Positions 5,157 through 12,461 of a DNA stretch of 12,461 nt are shown one piece after another (position 1 is the first letter of the stretch; every line of letters starts with the position of its first letter). The position numbers and the translations under genes are program-made. The DNA lies in contig DASQVO010000057.1 in NCBI GenBank assembly GCA_035640715.1, positions 1 through 12,461 on the forward strand. Direction: 5' to 3'. Below the pieces are notes generated by a model. It did no database searches. It had not been told where the DNA came from and saw only the letters and a list, made by a program, of their open reading frames with translations. This DNA comes from DASQVO01 sp035640715 (lineage in GTDB: Bacteria > Actinomycetota > Actinomycetes > Streptosporangiales > Streptosporangiaceae).

Positions 5157-7882
5157 CGCGCCGTACCGCCCGGCTCTGCGTCGGCTGTCCCCGCGGCCTG
5201 GGGCTCCGGGTAGGTGCCCGCAACGTCGGCGGCCCAGGTGCCGGCGCCACGCTCCCGGCGCCCGGGCTCGTAGCTGTCCGGATCGGCTGGCCGCGCGGCG
5301 GCCGGCAGCGACACCACCATGGTGAGACCGCCGCCGGGCGTGTCCTCCGCGGTAAGCGTGCCGCCCATCGCCTCGGTGAAGCCCCGGGAGAGCGCGAGGC
5401 CGAGGCCGACCCCGGTGGTGTTGTCGGTATCGCCGAGCCGCTGGAAGGGGACGAACATCCGGTCCCGTTCCTTCTCGGGTATCCCCGGTCCCCGGTCGAT
5501 CACCCTGAGCTCAACCCGGTCCCCGAGCGCGCTCGCGGTGAGCAGCGGCGGCTTGCCGGGCGGCGAGTAGCGCAGCGCGTTCTCGGTCAGGTTCACGATG
5601 ACGCGCTCCAGGATCGCGGGGTCCACGCGCACCTCGGGCAGCGCCTCCGGTATGTCGACGACGACGGCCCGGCTGCGCGGCCCCAGATCGTCGAGGCATC
5701 GCGCGACGATCTCGTCCACGCCGACCGGGCGCGGGAACAGCGACAGCGCGCCCGCCTGGAGCCTGCTCATGTCGAGCAGGTTGTTGACGAGGCGCGCCAG
5801 CCGGTCCAGCGACTCATCGGCCGTGGCGAGCAGCTCATCCCGGTCGGCGGCGCCCCAGCGGATGTCCGGGGACCGCAGGCTCGTGACGGCCGCCTTCGCC
5901 GAGGCCAGCGGGGTGCGCAGGTCGTGGCTGACGGCGGTGAGCAGCGCGGTGCGCATCCGGTCGGCCTCGGCGATCGGCTTGGCCGCTTCCGCCTCGGCGG
6001 TGAGCCGGAGCTGCTCCAGCGCCGCCGCGGCGTATGCGGCGAACGCCCCCAGTACCCGCCGGTCGGCCGCGGGCAGCGGGCGGCCGCGCAATGCCAGCGA
6101 CAGGGTGTCGGTGACCGGCACCTCCACGTCCGCTTCCCCGGGCATCATTGCCGGCTCATCGCCGGCCGTCGCCACGGCCGTCCACCCGGCGCCAGAGCCC
6201 CGTACCCGGCTGGCCCGGGACGACTCGGCCCGGGTTGGCTGGCTTGGTTCGGCGCACTCGGCCGTGACACACTCCAGCAGGCTCACCGACCGCATGCCGA
6301 ACGACTCGCGCACCTGCTCCAGCAGGGCGGGCAGCGCCTGCTGGCCGCGCAGCACGCTGCCCGCGGTGGTGACGAGCAGCTCCGATTCGGCGCTTGCGCG
6401 GGCGGCCTGTTTGGTACGGCGCGCCGCTGTGTCCACCACCGAGCTGACGAGCACTGCCACGATGACGAAGACGATGATGGCGAGCACGTTGTTCGTCTCG
6501 GCGATCGTAAGCCGGTACAGGGGCGGGACAAAGAAATAGTTGAGCAGCAGCGACCCGGCGATTGCCTCGCACAGCGCGGGGATGAAGCCGCCGACGAGCG
6601 CGACGACGACGACACCCATGAGGAACGTGAGCATGTCGCTGGTCAGGTTGAGCTGGCCGCGCAGGTTCGTGAGCATCAGGGTGAGCAGCGGAGCGAGCAC
6701 GGCCGCCAGCACATAGCCGGCGATGCGGCGGCGCAGGCCGAGGCCGCCGCCGACCCGGGGCAGCCCCCGGCCACGGCCCATCTCCTTGTGGGTAACGATG
6801 TGCACGTCGATGTCGCCGGAGCCGCGGATGGTCCGGAAACCGATACCCGGGCCAGTGAACGTCGCGGACAGCCAGGACCGGCGGCTGGCGCCCAGCACCA
6901 GCTGGGTGGCGTTCTCCGAGCGGGCGAAGGTGAGCAGGGCGTCGGGAATGTCGTCACCCACGACTTGGTGGTAGGTGCCGCCGAGCGACTCGACGAGGCG
7001 GCGCTGCCTGGCCAGCGCTGCAGGACTAGCACCGGTCAGGCCGTCGGACCGGGCGACGTGCACAGCGAGCAGGTCGCCGCCGGCCGACCGGGCGGCGATC
7101 CGCGCCGCGCGCCTGATCAGCGTGTCGCCTTCCGGGCCCCCAGTGAGCGCGACGACCACGCGTTCCCTGGCCTCCCAGGTGCTGCGGATGCCATGAGCGG
7201 CCCGGTAGGCCTGAAGGCCCTCGTCCACCTTGTCCGCGAGCCAGAGCAGGGCGAGCTCACGGAGCGCGGTCAGGTTCCCGGTCCGGAAGTAGTTGGTCAG
7301 CGCCGCGTCGATCTTCTCCGGCGGGTAGATGTTCCCGTGCGCCATCCGGCGGCGCAACGCCTCGGGTGTCATGTCGACCAGCTCAACCTGGTCGGCGGCC
7401 CGCACGACCGCGTCAGGAACGGTCTCCCGCTGCGGCACGCCGGTGATCTTCTCGACGACGTCGTTGAGGGACTCGAGGTGCTGGATGTTGACGTCGGAGA
7501 TCACATCGATGCCCGCATCAAGCAGTTCCTCGACGTCCTGCCACCGCTTGGCGTTGCGCGACCCCGGGACATTGGTGTGCGCGAACTCGTCGACCAGTGC
7601 GATCTGCGGCCGGCGGGCGAGCACAGCGTCGAGGTCCATCTCCTCGAACGTCGAGCCGCGGTAGGAAATCTTGGCGCGCGGGATGACCTCGAGGCCCTCG
7701 AGCAGCGCCGCGGTGTGCTGGCGCCCGTGCGTCTCGGCGAAGGCGACGACCACATCGGCGCCACGGTCGGCCCTGCGGTGGCCCTCGCCGAGCATGGCGA
7801 ACGTCTTGCCGACTCCCGCGGCGGCGCCGAGGTAGATCCGCAAGTGCCCCCGCTCAGGGGTATTCGGTTGCTGGCTAGCCAT
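5153..7882 (-). CDS. kdpD: KdpD, K+/turgor sensor histidine kinase
   Basis: 909 residues from the ATG at 7882 (E. coli about 894). It phosphorylates KdpE and also dephosphorylates it. Order of parts: KdpD N-terminal domain (about 12-220) with Walker A GAAAGVGKT (19-27), VDEFAHTNVPGSRNAKRWQD and DVNIQHLESLN; universal-stress-protein-like domain (about 240-366); four closely spaced membrane helices of the DUF4118 type (about 386-485); a GAF-like region (about 500-625); HisKA with VSHDLRTPLAS and phospho-acceptor H653; ATPase with NLTENALRYSP, DRGPGIP and GVGLGLAL. About 50 residues of loose Pro/Ala/Gly-rich tail follow the ATPase. The start is uncertain: in-frame ATG (7912) and GTG (7924) would add 10 or 14 residues, and none has a well-placed ribosome site (GAGAGGG is 13 nt from the chosen ATG). 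The c-di-AMP motif SxS-X20-FTAxY, known from S. aureus KdpD, is not visible. Confidence 0.95.
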   Translation of the reverse strand: MASQQPNTPERGHLRIYLGAAAGVGKTFAMLGEGHRRADRGADVVVAFAETHGRQHTAALLEGLEVIPRAKISYRGSTFEEMDLDAVLARRPQIALVDEFAHTNVPGSRNAKRWQDVEELLDAGIDVISDVNIQHLESLNDVVEKITGVPQRETVPDAVVRAADQVELVDMTPEALRRRMAHGNIYPPEKIDAALTNYFRTGNLTALRELALLWLADKVDEGLQAYRAAHGIRSTWEARERVVVALTGGPEGDTLIRRAARIAARSAGGDLLAVHVARSDGLTGASPAALARQRRLVESLGGTYHQVVGDDIPDALLTFARSENATQLVLGASRRSWLSATFTGPGIGFRTIRGSGDIDVHIVTHKEMGRGRGLPRVGGGLGLRRRIAGYVLAAVLAPLLTLMLTNLRGQLNLTSDMLTFLMGVVVVALVGGFIPALCEAIAGSLLLNYFFVPPLYRLTIAETNNVLAIIVFVIVAVLVSSVVDTAARRTKQAARASAESELLVTTAGSVLRGQQALPALLEQVRESFGMRSVSLLECVTAECAEPSQPTRAESSRASRVRGSGAGWTAVATAGDEPAMMPGEADVEVPVTDTLSLALRGRPLPAADRRVLGAFAAYAAAALEQLRLTAEAEAAKPIAEADRMRTALLTAVSHDLRTPLASAKAAVTSLRSPDIRWGAADRDELLATADESLDRLARLVNNLLDMSRLQAGALSLFPRPVGVDEIVARCLDDLGPRSRAVVVDIPEALPEVRVDPAILERVIVNLTENALRYSPPGKPPLLTASALGDRVELRVIDRGPGIPEKERDRMFVPFQRLGDTDNTTGVGLGLALSRGFTEAMGGTLTAEDTPGGGLTMVVSLPAAARPADPDSYEPGRRERGAGTWAADVAGTYPEPQAAGTADAEPGGTAR

Positions 7883-7932
7883 GTGCGGCGCGTGCCCTCT
7901 CTTCCAGCGCATCGTGCAGCGCACGCCGACGA

Positions 7933-7949
7933 GGCCCCGCGGCGGGGCC
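7933..7949 (-). other. GC hairpin in the gap between the KdpE-like gene and kdpD
   Basis: GGCCCCG and CGGGGCC form a perfect 7-bp stem with a 3-nt loop inside the 205-nt gap (7883-8087). This is the only long gap in the kdp gene cluster. There is no T run after it, so it is not a textbook terminator. It could slow transcription, protect an mRNA end or sit in the leader of kdpD. A TANNNT-type box (TACGCT, minus strand, about 7980-7975) would allow a separate kdpDE promoter, but its -35 is poor. Confidence 0.35.
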
Positions 7950-8087
7950 GTCTGCCTCTATTGAAGCGCGTCAGCGTACGTGGTGATGCCGCATCCCGGA
8001 AAGGCTATTCACGGATGCGCCGCGGGTGGGGATGGGAAAGCAGTGACCGCGAGCGCCGCCGCGTACGGGCGCCCGCCGTGCCGCCGC

Positions 8088-8945
8088 TCACGGCTGGTAC
8101 CGGTAGCCCATTCCCGGCTCGGTGAGCAGATGCCGCGGCCGGGCCGGATCGTCCTCCAGCTTGCTGCGCAGCTTGGCCATGTGGAAGCGAAGGTAGTTGG
8201 TGCGATGGTCATATCCAGGTCCCCATATCTCGGTGAGCATCTGCCGAGAGCCGACTAGCTGGCCCGGACGGCGGACGAGGGCCTCCAGGATCCGCCACTC
8301 GGTCGGGGTGAGCCGGACCGTCTCCCCGGCCAGGGGCCCGTCCGCCTCACTTCCGGCCTGCCCGGCGTCCCCGGCCTGCCCGGCGTCCCCGGCCTGGTCA
8401 CCCTGAGCGGGCCGCCGGGTCACGGTGTGAGCCGCGAGGTCGATGACGCAGTGGCCGATGATGGCCACCGCGGGGCCGTGTGCGTGCGAATCGTCGCGGC
8501 GGAGTACGGCGCGGAGCCGGGCCAGCAGTTCCGCCATCGAGAACGGCTTGGTGACGTAGTCGTCGGCCCCCACGTCCAGGGCGCCGATCTTGTCGCCGGA
8601 GCTGGCCCGGCCGGACAGCACGATGATGGGTGCCCTGGACCACTGGCGCAGTTCGGCGATGACCTCGGTGCCGTCGATATCCGGGAGGCCGAGGTCGAGG
8701 ATGACCGCGTCCGGTGGCCGCTTGGCGGCTGCGGCAAGGGCCTCACGTCCGGCGCTGGCGGTGACGACCTCGTACTGGCGTACGCGCAGGTTGATGAGGA
8801 GAGCCCGGAGCAAGCCCGGCTCGTCCTCGACGAGCAGTACCCGGGCAACCGCGGCAGCTGCGGCCGCACCGCTGCCCGCCGCCTCGGCCACTGAAAGACG
8901 CGTGGCCGGCCCAGGCAGCCCGGGCCCGCCACGCGCCACTGTCAT
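8088..8945 (-). CDS. Second KdpE-like OmpR-family response regulator
   Basis: 285 residues from an ATG at 8945 with AGGAGG 5 nt upstream. This leaves 14 nt after the kdpC stop, so it is in the kdpABC transcript. About 35 Ala/Gly-rich residues precede the receiver domain: acidic E40-D41-E42, phospho-acceptor D84 in VILDLGLPD, S111 in IIVLSG, K133 in DYVTKPFSM. The winged helix (about 210-285) has RLTPTEWRILEALVRRPG, NYLRFHMAKLRSKLE and LTEPGMGYRYQP. It closely resembles the KdpE at 4383-5156: INLRVRQYEV, GADDYVTKPFSM and EPGMGYRYQP are shared. The linker carries a QAGDAG repeat. All phosphorylation residues are present, so it should be active. Which of the two regulators binds the kdp promoter, and whether KdpD serves both, cannot be read from sequence. 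A kdpE duplication, or capture of a related regulator, are the two likely origins. Confidence 0.93.
   Translation of the reverse strand: MTVARGGPGLPGPATRLSVAEAAGSGAAAAAAVARVLLVEDEPGLLRALLINLRVRQYEVVTASAGREALAAAAKRPPDAVILDLGLPDIDGTEVIAELRQWSRAPIIVLSGRASSGDKIGALDVGADDYVTKPFSMAELLARLRAVLRRDDSHAHGPAVAIIGHCVIDLAAHTVTRRPAQGDQAGDAGQAGDAGQAGSEADGPLAGETVRLTPTEWRILEALVRRPGQLVGSRQMLTEIWGPGYDHRTNYLRFHMAKLRSKLEDDPARPRHLLTEPGMGYRYQP
8355..8396 (-). repeat. 18-bp tandem repeat in the regulator linker
   Basis: Two exact copies of an 18-nt unit (8355-8372 and 8373-8390) and a 6-nt partial third copy (8391-8396). On the minus strand they encode QAGDAG QAGDAG within the linker between receiver and DNA-binding domain. 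Exact identity points to recent slippage; being a multiple of three, copy changes keep the frame. Confidence 0.85.
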
Positions 8946-8959
8946 CGTGTCCTCCTGTT

Positions 8960-9604
8960 TCAGTGACCCGACAGCTTGTCGAGCGCGATGTTGAGGGTGA
9001 GCACGTTCACCCGGGGCTCGCCGAGGAATCCGATGGTCCGGCCCTGGACGTGGTTCGTGACCAGTTGCTGGACGACGGCCGGGCTCAGGTTCCGCGCCGC
9101 GGCGACGCGGTTCACCTGGAGGTACGCGTACTGCGGGGAGATGTCGGGGTCCAGGCCTGACCCGGATGCGGTGACCGCGTCCGGCGGCACGCTGGCCGGG
9201 CTGACCCCGTTGAACTGGGCGATCTGGGCGCGGCGCTGCTGGACGTCCTTGAGCAGCGTCGGGTTGTTCGGGCCGAGGTTGGACGCGGCGGAATTTCCGG
9301 GGTCGCATCCGTACTTGCTCGTGCCCGGGCCCGGAGACGTCGATGAGAGCGCATTCGACGGCCGTGGCTGGAAGTACTGCGGCAGCGGGTTGCCCTTGGC
9401 GTCCACGAACTCCTGGCACAGCAGGCTGGAGCCGACGACATGGCCGTTGAAGCTGACCATCGAGCCGTTGGCCTGGTTGTGGAAGGCGGCCTGGGCGACC
9501 CCGAACATGACGACGGGGTAGATGATGCCGCACAGCACCGTGAAGACGAGCAGCGCGCGGAGCGCCGCGATGTGCTGGCGAACCAGCGAGGGAAGACGGT
9601 TCAC
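8960..9604 (-). CDS. kdpC: KdpC, accessory subunit of the K+-transporting ATPase
   Basis: 214 residues (E. coli 190). KdpC is a single-pass protein that joins the KdpA-KdpB complex and raises its K+ affinity. One N-terminal membrane helix is visible (LRALLVFTVLCGIIYPVVMF). It is followed by an extracytoplasmic domain with the family motifs GSSLLCQEF, YFQPRPS, VPPDAVTASGSGLDPDISP and RVAAARNL. The segment between RPS and the VPPDAVT motif is Ser/Gly/Pro/Asn-rich. The GTG at 9604 is preferred because AGGTGA stands 5 nt upstream; this leaves 5 nt after the kdpB stop. An alternative GTG at 9613 would overlap the kdpB stop as GTGA and add three residues. Confidence 0.95.
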   Translation of the reverse strand: MNRLPSLVRQHIAALRALLVFTVLCGIIYPVVMFGVAQAAFHNQANGSMVSFNGHVVGSSLLCQEFVDAKGNPLPQYFQPRPSNALSSTSPGPGTSKYGCDPGNSAASNLGPNNPTLLKDVQQRRAQIAQFNGVSPASVPPDAVTASGSGLDPDISPQYAYLQVNRVAAARNLSPAVVQQLVTNHVQGRTIGFLGEPRVNVLTLNIALDKLSGH

Positions 9605-9609
9605 GTCTA

Positions 9610-11760
9610 TCACCTGAATCCAGGAATGTTCATCATGATGAGGTCGATGAGCTTGATGAAGATGAATGGGATGATCAGGCCGCCGGCGCCGTAGATCCAC
9701 AGGTTGCGGCGGAGCATGGACGCCGCGGACGACGGCCTGTACCGGACGCCGCGCAGGGCCAGCGGGATCAGCGCGACGATGACCAGCGCGTTGAAGATGA
9801 TCGCCGAGGCGATCGCCGACTGCGGGCTGTGCAGCTTCATGATGTTGAGCTTTTCCAGCCCCGGGAAAACACCGGCGAACATGGCCGGCAGCATCGCGAA
9901 GTACTTCGCGACGTCGTTGGCGATCGAGAACGTCGTCAGCGCACCCCGGGTGATCAGCATCTGCTTGCCGATCTCGACGACCTCGATGAGCTTCGTCGGG
10001 TTGGAGTCGAGATCGACCATGTTGCCGGCTTCCTTGGCGGCCATGGTGCCGGTGTTCATGGCCACGCCGACGTCGGCCTGGGCGAGCGCCGGGGCGTCGT
10101 TGGTGCCGTCACCGGTCATGGCGACAAGCTTGCCGCCCGCCTGTTCCTTCTTGATCAGGGCCATTTTGTCTTCCGGCGTGGCCTCGGCGAGGAAGTCATC
10201 CACGCCTGACTCGTCGGCGATGGCCTTGGCCGTGAGCGGGTTGTCACCGGTGATCATGACGGTGCGGATGCCCATGGCCCGCATCTCCGCGAACCGTTCG
10301 GCGATGCCTTCCTTGATGATGTCCTTGAGGTGGATGACCCCAAGGGCACGGGCGGTGCCGTTGACGCGCTCGGCCACGACCAGCGGGGTGCCGCCGGCGG
10401 CGGAGATCCCGTCGACCATCTGGCCGAGTTCCGGCGACGGGGTGCCGCCGGACTGGCGGATCCATTCGCGCACCGCGCTGGACGCGCCCTTGCGGACCTC
10501 GCGGCCGTCGGCCAGGTTCACGCCGCTCATCCTGGTCTGTGCGGTGAACGGGACGAACTCCGCGCCGGGCAGTTCGCCCTGTTCGCGTTCCCGCAGGCCG
10601 AAGTCCCGCTTGGCCAGGACGACGATCGAGCGGCCCTCGGGTGTCTCGTCGGCCAGGCTGGACAGTTGCGCCGCGTCGGCGAGTTCCTCCACGCTCACGC
10701 TGGTGACCGGCAGGAACTCGGTCGCCTCGCGGTTGCCGATGGTGATCGTGCCGGTCTTGTCCAGCAGGAGCGTGTTCACATCGCCGGCTGCCTCGACGGC
10801 CCGGCCGGACATGGCCAGCACGTTACGCTGCACCAGCCGGTCCATTCCGGCGATGCCGATCGCGGACAGCAGGGCGCCGATGGTCGTCGGGATCAGCGCC
10901 ACGATCAGCGCGACCAGGATGACGAGCGTCTGCGGCGCGCCCGAGTAGAAGGCCATCGGCTGCAGGGTCACCACGGCGAGCACGAAGATCAGCGTCAGCG
11001 AGGCGAGCAGCACGTTCAGCGCAACCTCGTTGGGGGTCTTCTGCCGTTTCGCGCCCTCCACCAGGCTGATCATCCGGTCGATGAAGGTCTCGCCGGGCTT
11101 GGAGGTGATCTTGACGACGATGCGGTCGGACAGCACCCGGGTGCCGCCGGTCACCGCCGAGCGGTCACCGCCCGATTCGCGGATGACCGGCGCGGATTCG
11201 CCGGTGATGGCCGACTCGTCCACCGAGGCGACACCTTCGACGACGTCACCGTCGCCCGGGATGACCTGGCCGGCCTCGACGACCACGAAGTCGCCCACCC
11301 GCAGCTGGGCGCCAGGTACTTCTTCTTCCCCGGCGGCTATCTGGTCCGGGCCCCAGCTGATGAGACGGCGCGCGACGGTTTCCTGCTTGGTCCGCCGGAG
11401 CGTCTCGGCCTGGGCCTTGCCCCGGCCCTCGGCCACCGCTTCGGCCAGATTGGCGAACAGGACGGTCAGCCACAGCCAGGCGGTGATGGTCCAGGCAAAT
11501 ATCGACGAGTGGATGATCGCCGAATACGTGGTCAGCGCCGACCCGATCTCGACCACGAACATGACCGGATTGTGAATCTGGACGCGCGGGTCGAGCTTCC
11601 TGAACGCGTCCGGGGTGGATTTCCACAGCATCTTCGGGTCGAGCAGCCCACCGCTGACCCGGTGGGGCTGCGCCGCCGCGCCGCCCCGAGGGGCCGGAGT
11701 GTGTCTGCCGCCAGTTCCCGGAGAGGCGCTCGGCTTCTTCGTTATGGGGTTGAGGGACAT
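9610..11760 (-). CDS. kdpB: KdpB, P-type ATPase catalytic subunit for K+ import
   Basis: 716 residues (E. coli 682). It hydrolyses ATP to drive K+ that entered through KdpA into the cell. The N-terminal ~38 residues are a polar Pro/Gly-rich extension. Motifs in order: actuator loop TGES (187-190; the Ser is the site of inhibitory phosphorylation in E. coli KdpB), PTTIGALLSAIG in the membrane domain, phosphorylated D334 in DKTGTIT, K424-G425-A426 in the nucleotide domain, MITGDNPLTAKAIA (502-515), GDGTNDAPALAQADVGVAM (550-568) and the C-terminal helices. All catalytic residues are present. The start overlaps the kdpA stop by 1 nt (TGATG), with GAAGGG 8 nt upstream, so translation is probably coupled. 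Confidence 0.98.
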   Translation of the reverse strand: MSLNPITKKPSASPGTGGRHTPAPRGGAAAQPHRVSGGLLDPKMLWKSTPDAFRKLDPRVQIHNPVMFVVEIGSALTTYSAIIHSSIFAWTITAWLWLTVLFANLAEAVAEGRGKAQAETLRRTKQETVARRLISWGPDQIAAGEEEVPGAQLRVGDFVVVEAGQVIPGDGDVVEGVASVDESAITGESAPVIRESGGDRSAVTGGTRVLSDRIVVKITSKPGETFIDRMISLVEGAKRQKTPNEVALNVLLASLTLIFVLAVVTLQPMAFYSGAPQTLVILVALIVALIPTTIGALLSAIGIAGMDRLVQRNVLAMSGRAVEAAGDVNTLLLDKTGTITIGNREATEFLPVTSVSVEELADAAQLSSLADETPEGRSIVVLAKRDFGLREREQGELPGAEFVPFTAQTRMSGVNLADGREVRKGASSAVREWIRQSGGTPSPELGQMVDGISAAGGTPLVVAERVNGTARALGVIHLKDIIKEGIAERFAEMRAMGIRTVMITGDNPLTAKAIADESGVDDFLAEATPEDKMALIKKEQAGGKLVAMTGDGTNDAPALAQADVGVAMNTGTMAAKEAGNMVDLDSNPTKLIEVVEIGKQMLITRGALTTFSIANDVAKYFAMLPAMFAGVFPGLEKLNIMKLHSPQSAIASAIIFNALVIVALIPLALRGVRYRPSSAASMLRRNLWIYGAGGLIIPFIFIKLIDLIMMNIPGFR

Positions 11761-12461
11761 CAGTGCAGCCCTTCAGCGAACGGCCCCAGCGCGAGCGCCG
11801 GGAAGTAGGTCAGGCCGACCAGGATGATGATCACGCCGATGAGCATCCCGGCGAACAGCGGCTTGTGTGTCTCCAGGGTTCCGGCGCTGGCTGGTACCGG
11901 CTGCTGCCTGGCCAGCGAGCCGCCGAGCGCGAGTACGAAGATCTCCGGCGCGAACCGCGCGATCAGCATCACGATCCCGCCGACGACGTTGTACCAGGTA
12001 GTGGCGGTGGTCAGCCCGGCGAACGCCGAGCCGTTATTGTTGGCCATCGAGGTGAACGCGTAGACGATCTCGGTGAGGCCGTGCGGGCCCGCGTTGAGGA
12101 TCGACGCGCGCGGTGTCTTGAAGCCCAGCGACAGTGCGGCGCCGATGAGCGCCGATGCCGGTGTCGCGAGGATGTAAGCGGCGGCCCACTTCATCTCGGT
12201 GGGCCGGATCTTCTTGCCGACGTACTCCGGGGTCCGGCCGACCATCAGGCCGCCGATGAACACGGTCAGCACGGCCAGCATCAGCATGCCGTAGAGGCCG
12301 GCGCCGACGCCGCCGGGGACGACCTCGCCCAGCATCATGTTGAACAGGACGATGCCGCCGCCGAACGGGGTGAACGAGTCGTGGAAGGAGTTCACCGCGC
12401 CGGTCGACGTGGTGGTGGTCGACGCGGCGAACAGGGACGAGCCCGGTATGCCGAACCTGAC
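11760..12461 (-). CDS. kdpA: KdpA, K+-binding channel-like subunit (C-terminal part, runs off right edge)
   Basis: The frame is open from the window edge to the TGA at 11760-11762, giving 233 residues, roughly the last two fifths of a ~557-residue family. KdpA selects K+ with four pore-loop repeats related to K+ channels. Visible here are the third loop region (TTTSTGAVNSFHDSFTPFGGG), NMMLGEVVPGGVGAGLYGML, VGRTPEYVGKKI and the fourth loop region (YAFTSMANNNGSAFAGL). Several hydrophobic helices lie between and after these. The last residues are PALALGPFAEGLH. The beginning of kdpA, any kdpF and the operon promoter lie beyond the window. Confidence 0.97.
   Translation of the reverse strand, partial: VRFGIPGSSLFAASTTTTSTGAVNSFHDSFTPFGGGIVLFNMMLGEVVPGGVGAGLYGMLMLAVLTVFIGGLMVGRTPEYVGKKIRPTEMKWAAAYILATPASALIGAALSLGFKTPRASILNAGPHGLTEIVYAFTSMANNNGSAFAGLTTATTWYNVVGGIVMLIARFAPEIFVLALGGSLARQQPVPASAGTLETHKPLFAGMLIGVIIILVGLTYFPALALGPFAEGLH

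Noticed and set aside
6790..7200. c-di-AMP binding by the KdpD stress-protein-like domain
   Set aside because: The SxS-X20-FTAxY motif described for S. aureus KdpD is not found in this segment; the nearest text (LGGTYHQ) does not match.
5924..8125. A 733-codon open frame on the plus strand opposite kdpD
   Set aside because: It is the antisense shadow of kdpD: GC-rich codon use removes stops, the product is Arg/Gly/His-rich and low in complexity, and it has no recognisable domain.
8946..9533. A 196-residue N-terminal extension of the second regulator
   Set aside because: It overlaps kdpC in another frame and is Pro/Arg-rich junk, while a strong AGGAGG precedes the ATG at 8945.
9605..9700. 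A 246-residue version of KdpC starting at 9700
   Set aside because: The added residues are a His/Arg-rich out-of-frame reading of the end of kdpB; KdpC homology begins at the GTG near 9604-9613.

Overview
The window looks like chromosomal DNA from a high-GC actinomycete. Base composition, strong third-position GC, GTG starts, a leaderless-type promoter and the kdp gene set all fit this; I cannot name the genus. No phage, insertion sequence, CRISPR array, tRNA or rRNA is visible.

Left part (1-2000): a secreted or membrane-anchored GH25 lysozyme-type muramidase on the minus strand (597-1739). Its 5' leader and the first ~40 codons (1621-1995) are present a second time at 142-572. There they head another minus-strand open frame that starts at 314 and runs off the left edge. 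This is a tandem duplication of a leader plus export-signal module. The two copies differ by two units of a 27-bp repeat that codes an arginine-rich cytoplasmic tail.

Middle (2000-4385): a 58-residue single-helix membrane protein (2046-2222, plus strand, probably leaderless) converges with a LacI/GalR-family repressor (2277-3347, minus strand). Divergent from the repressor is a broken APC-type permease gene (3923-4385, plus strand). It has lost its middle, is frameshifted at the deletion junction, and is cut off where it meets the end of kdpE. A GAAAGCGCT-type palindrome upstream of the permease and a TGACGTCA palindrome over the repressor's own putative -35 box are candidate operators.

Right part (4383-12461, minus strand): a kdp high-affinity potassium uptake locus in the order kdpA (3' end only), kdpB, kdpC, a KdpE-like regulator, kdpD, kdpE. 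kdpA/kdpB overlap by 1 nt, kdpB and kdpC are 5 nt apart, and kdpD/kdpE overlap by 4 nt, so they should be co-translated. KdpA is the K+-selective channel subunit, KdpB the P-type ATPase pump and KdpC the accessory subunit. KdpD senses K+ status or turgor and phosphorylates KdpE. The unusual point is a second, closely related response regulator between kdpC and kdpD, so one kinase sits between two candidate partners.

I do not see a wholly new system. The points most worth checking are the duplicated leader/N-terminus module, the second KdpE-like regulator and the recently broken permease.
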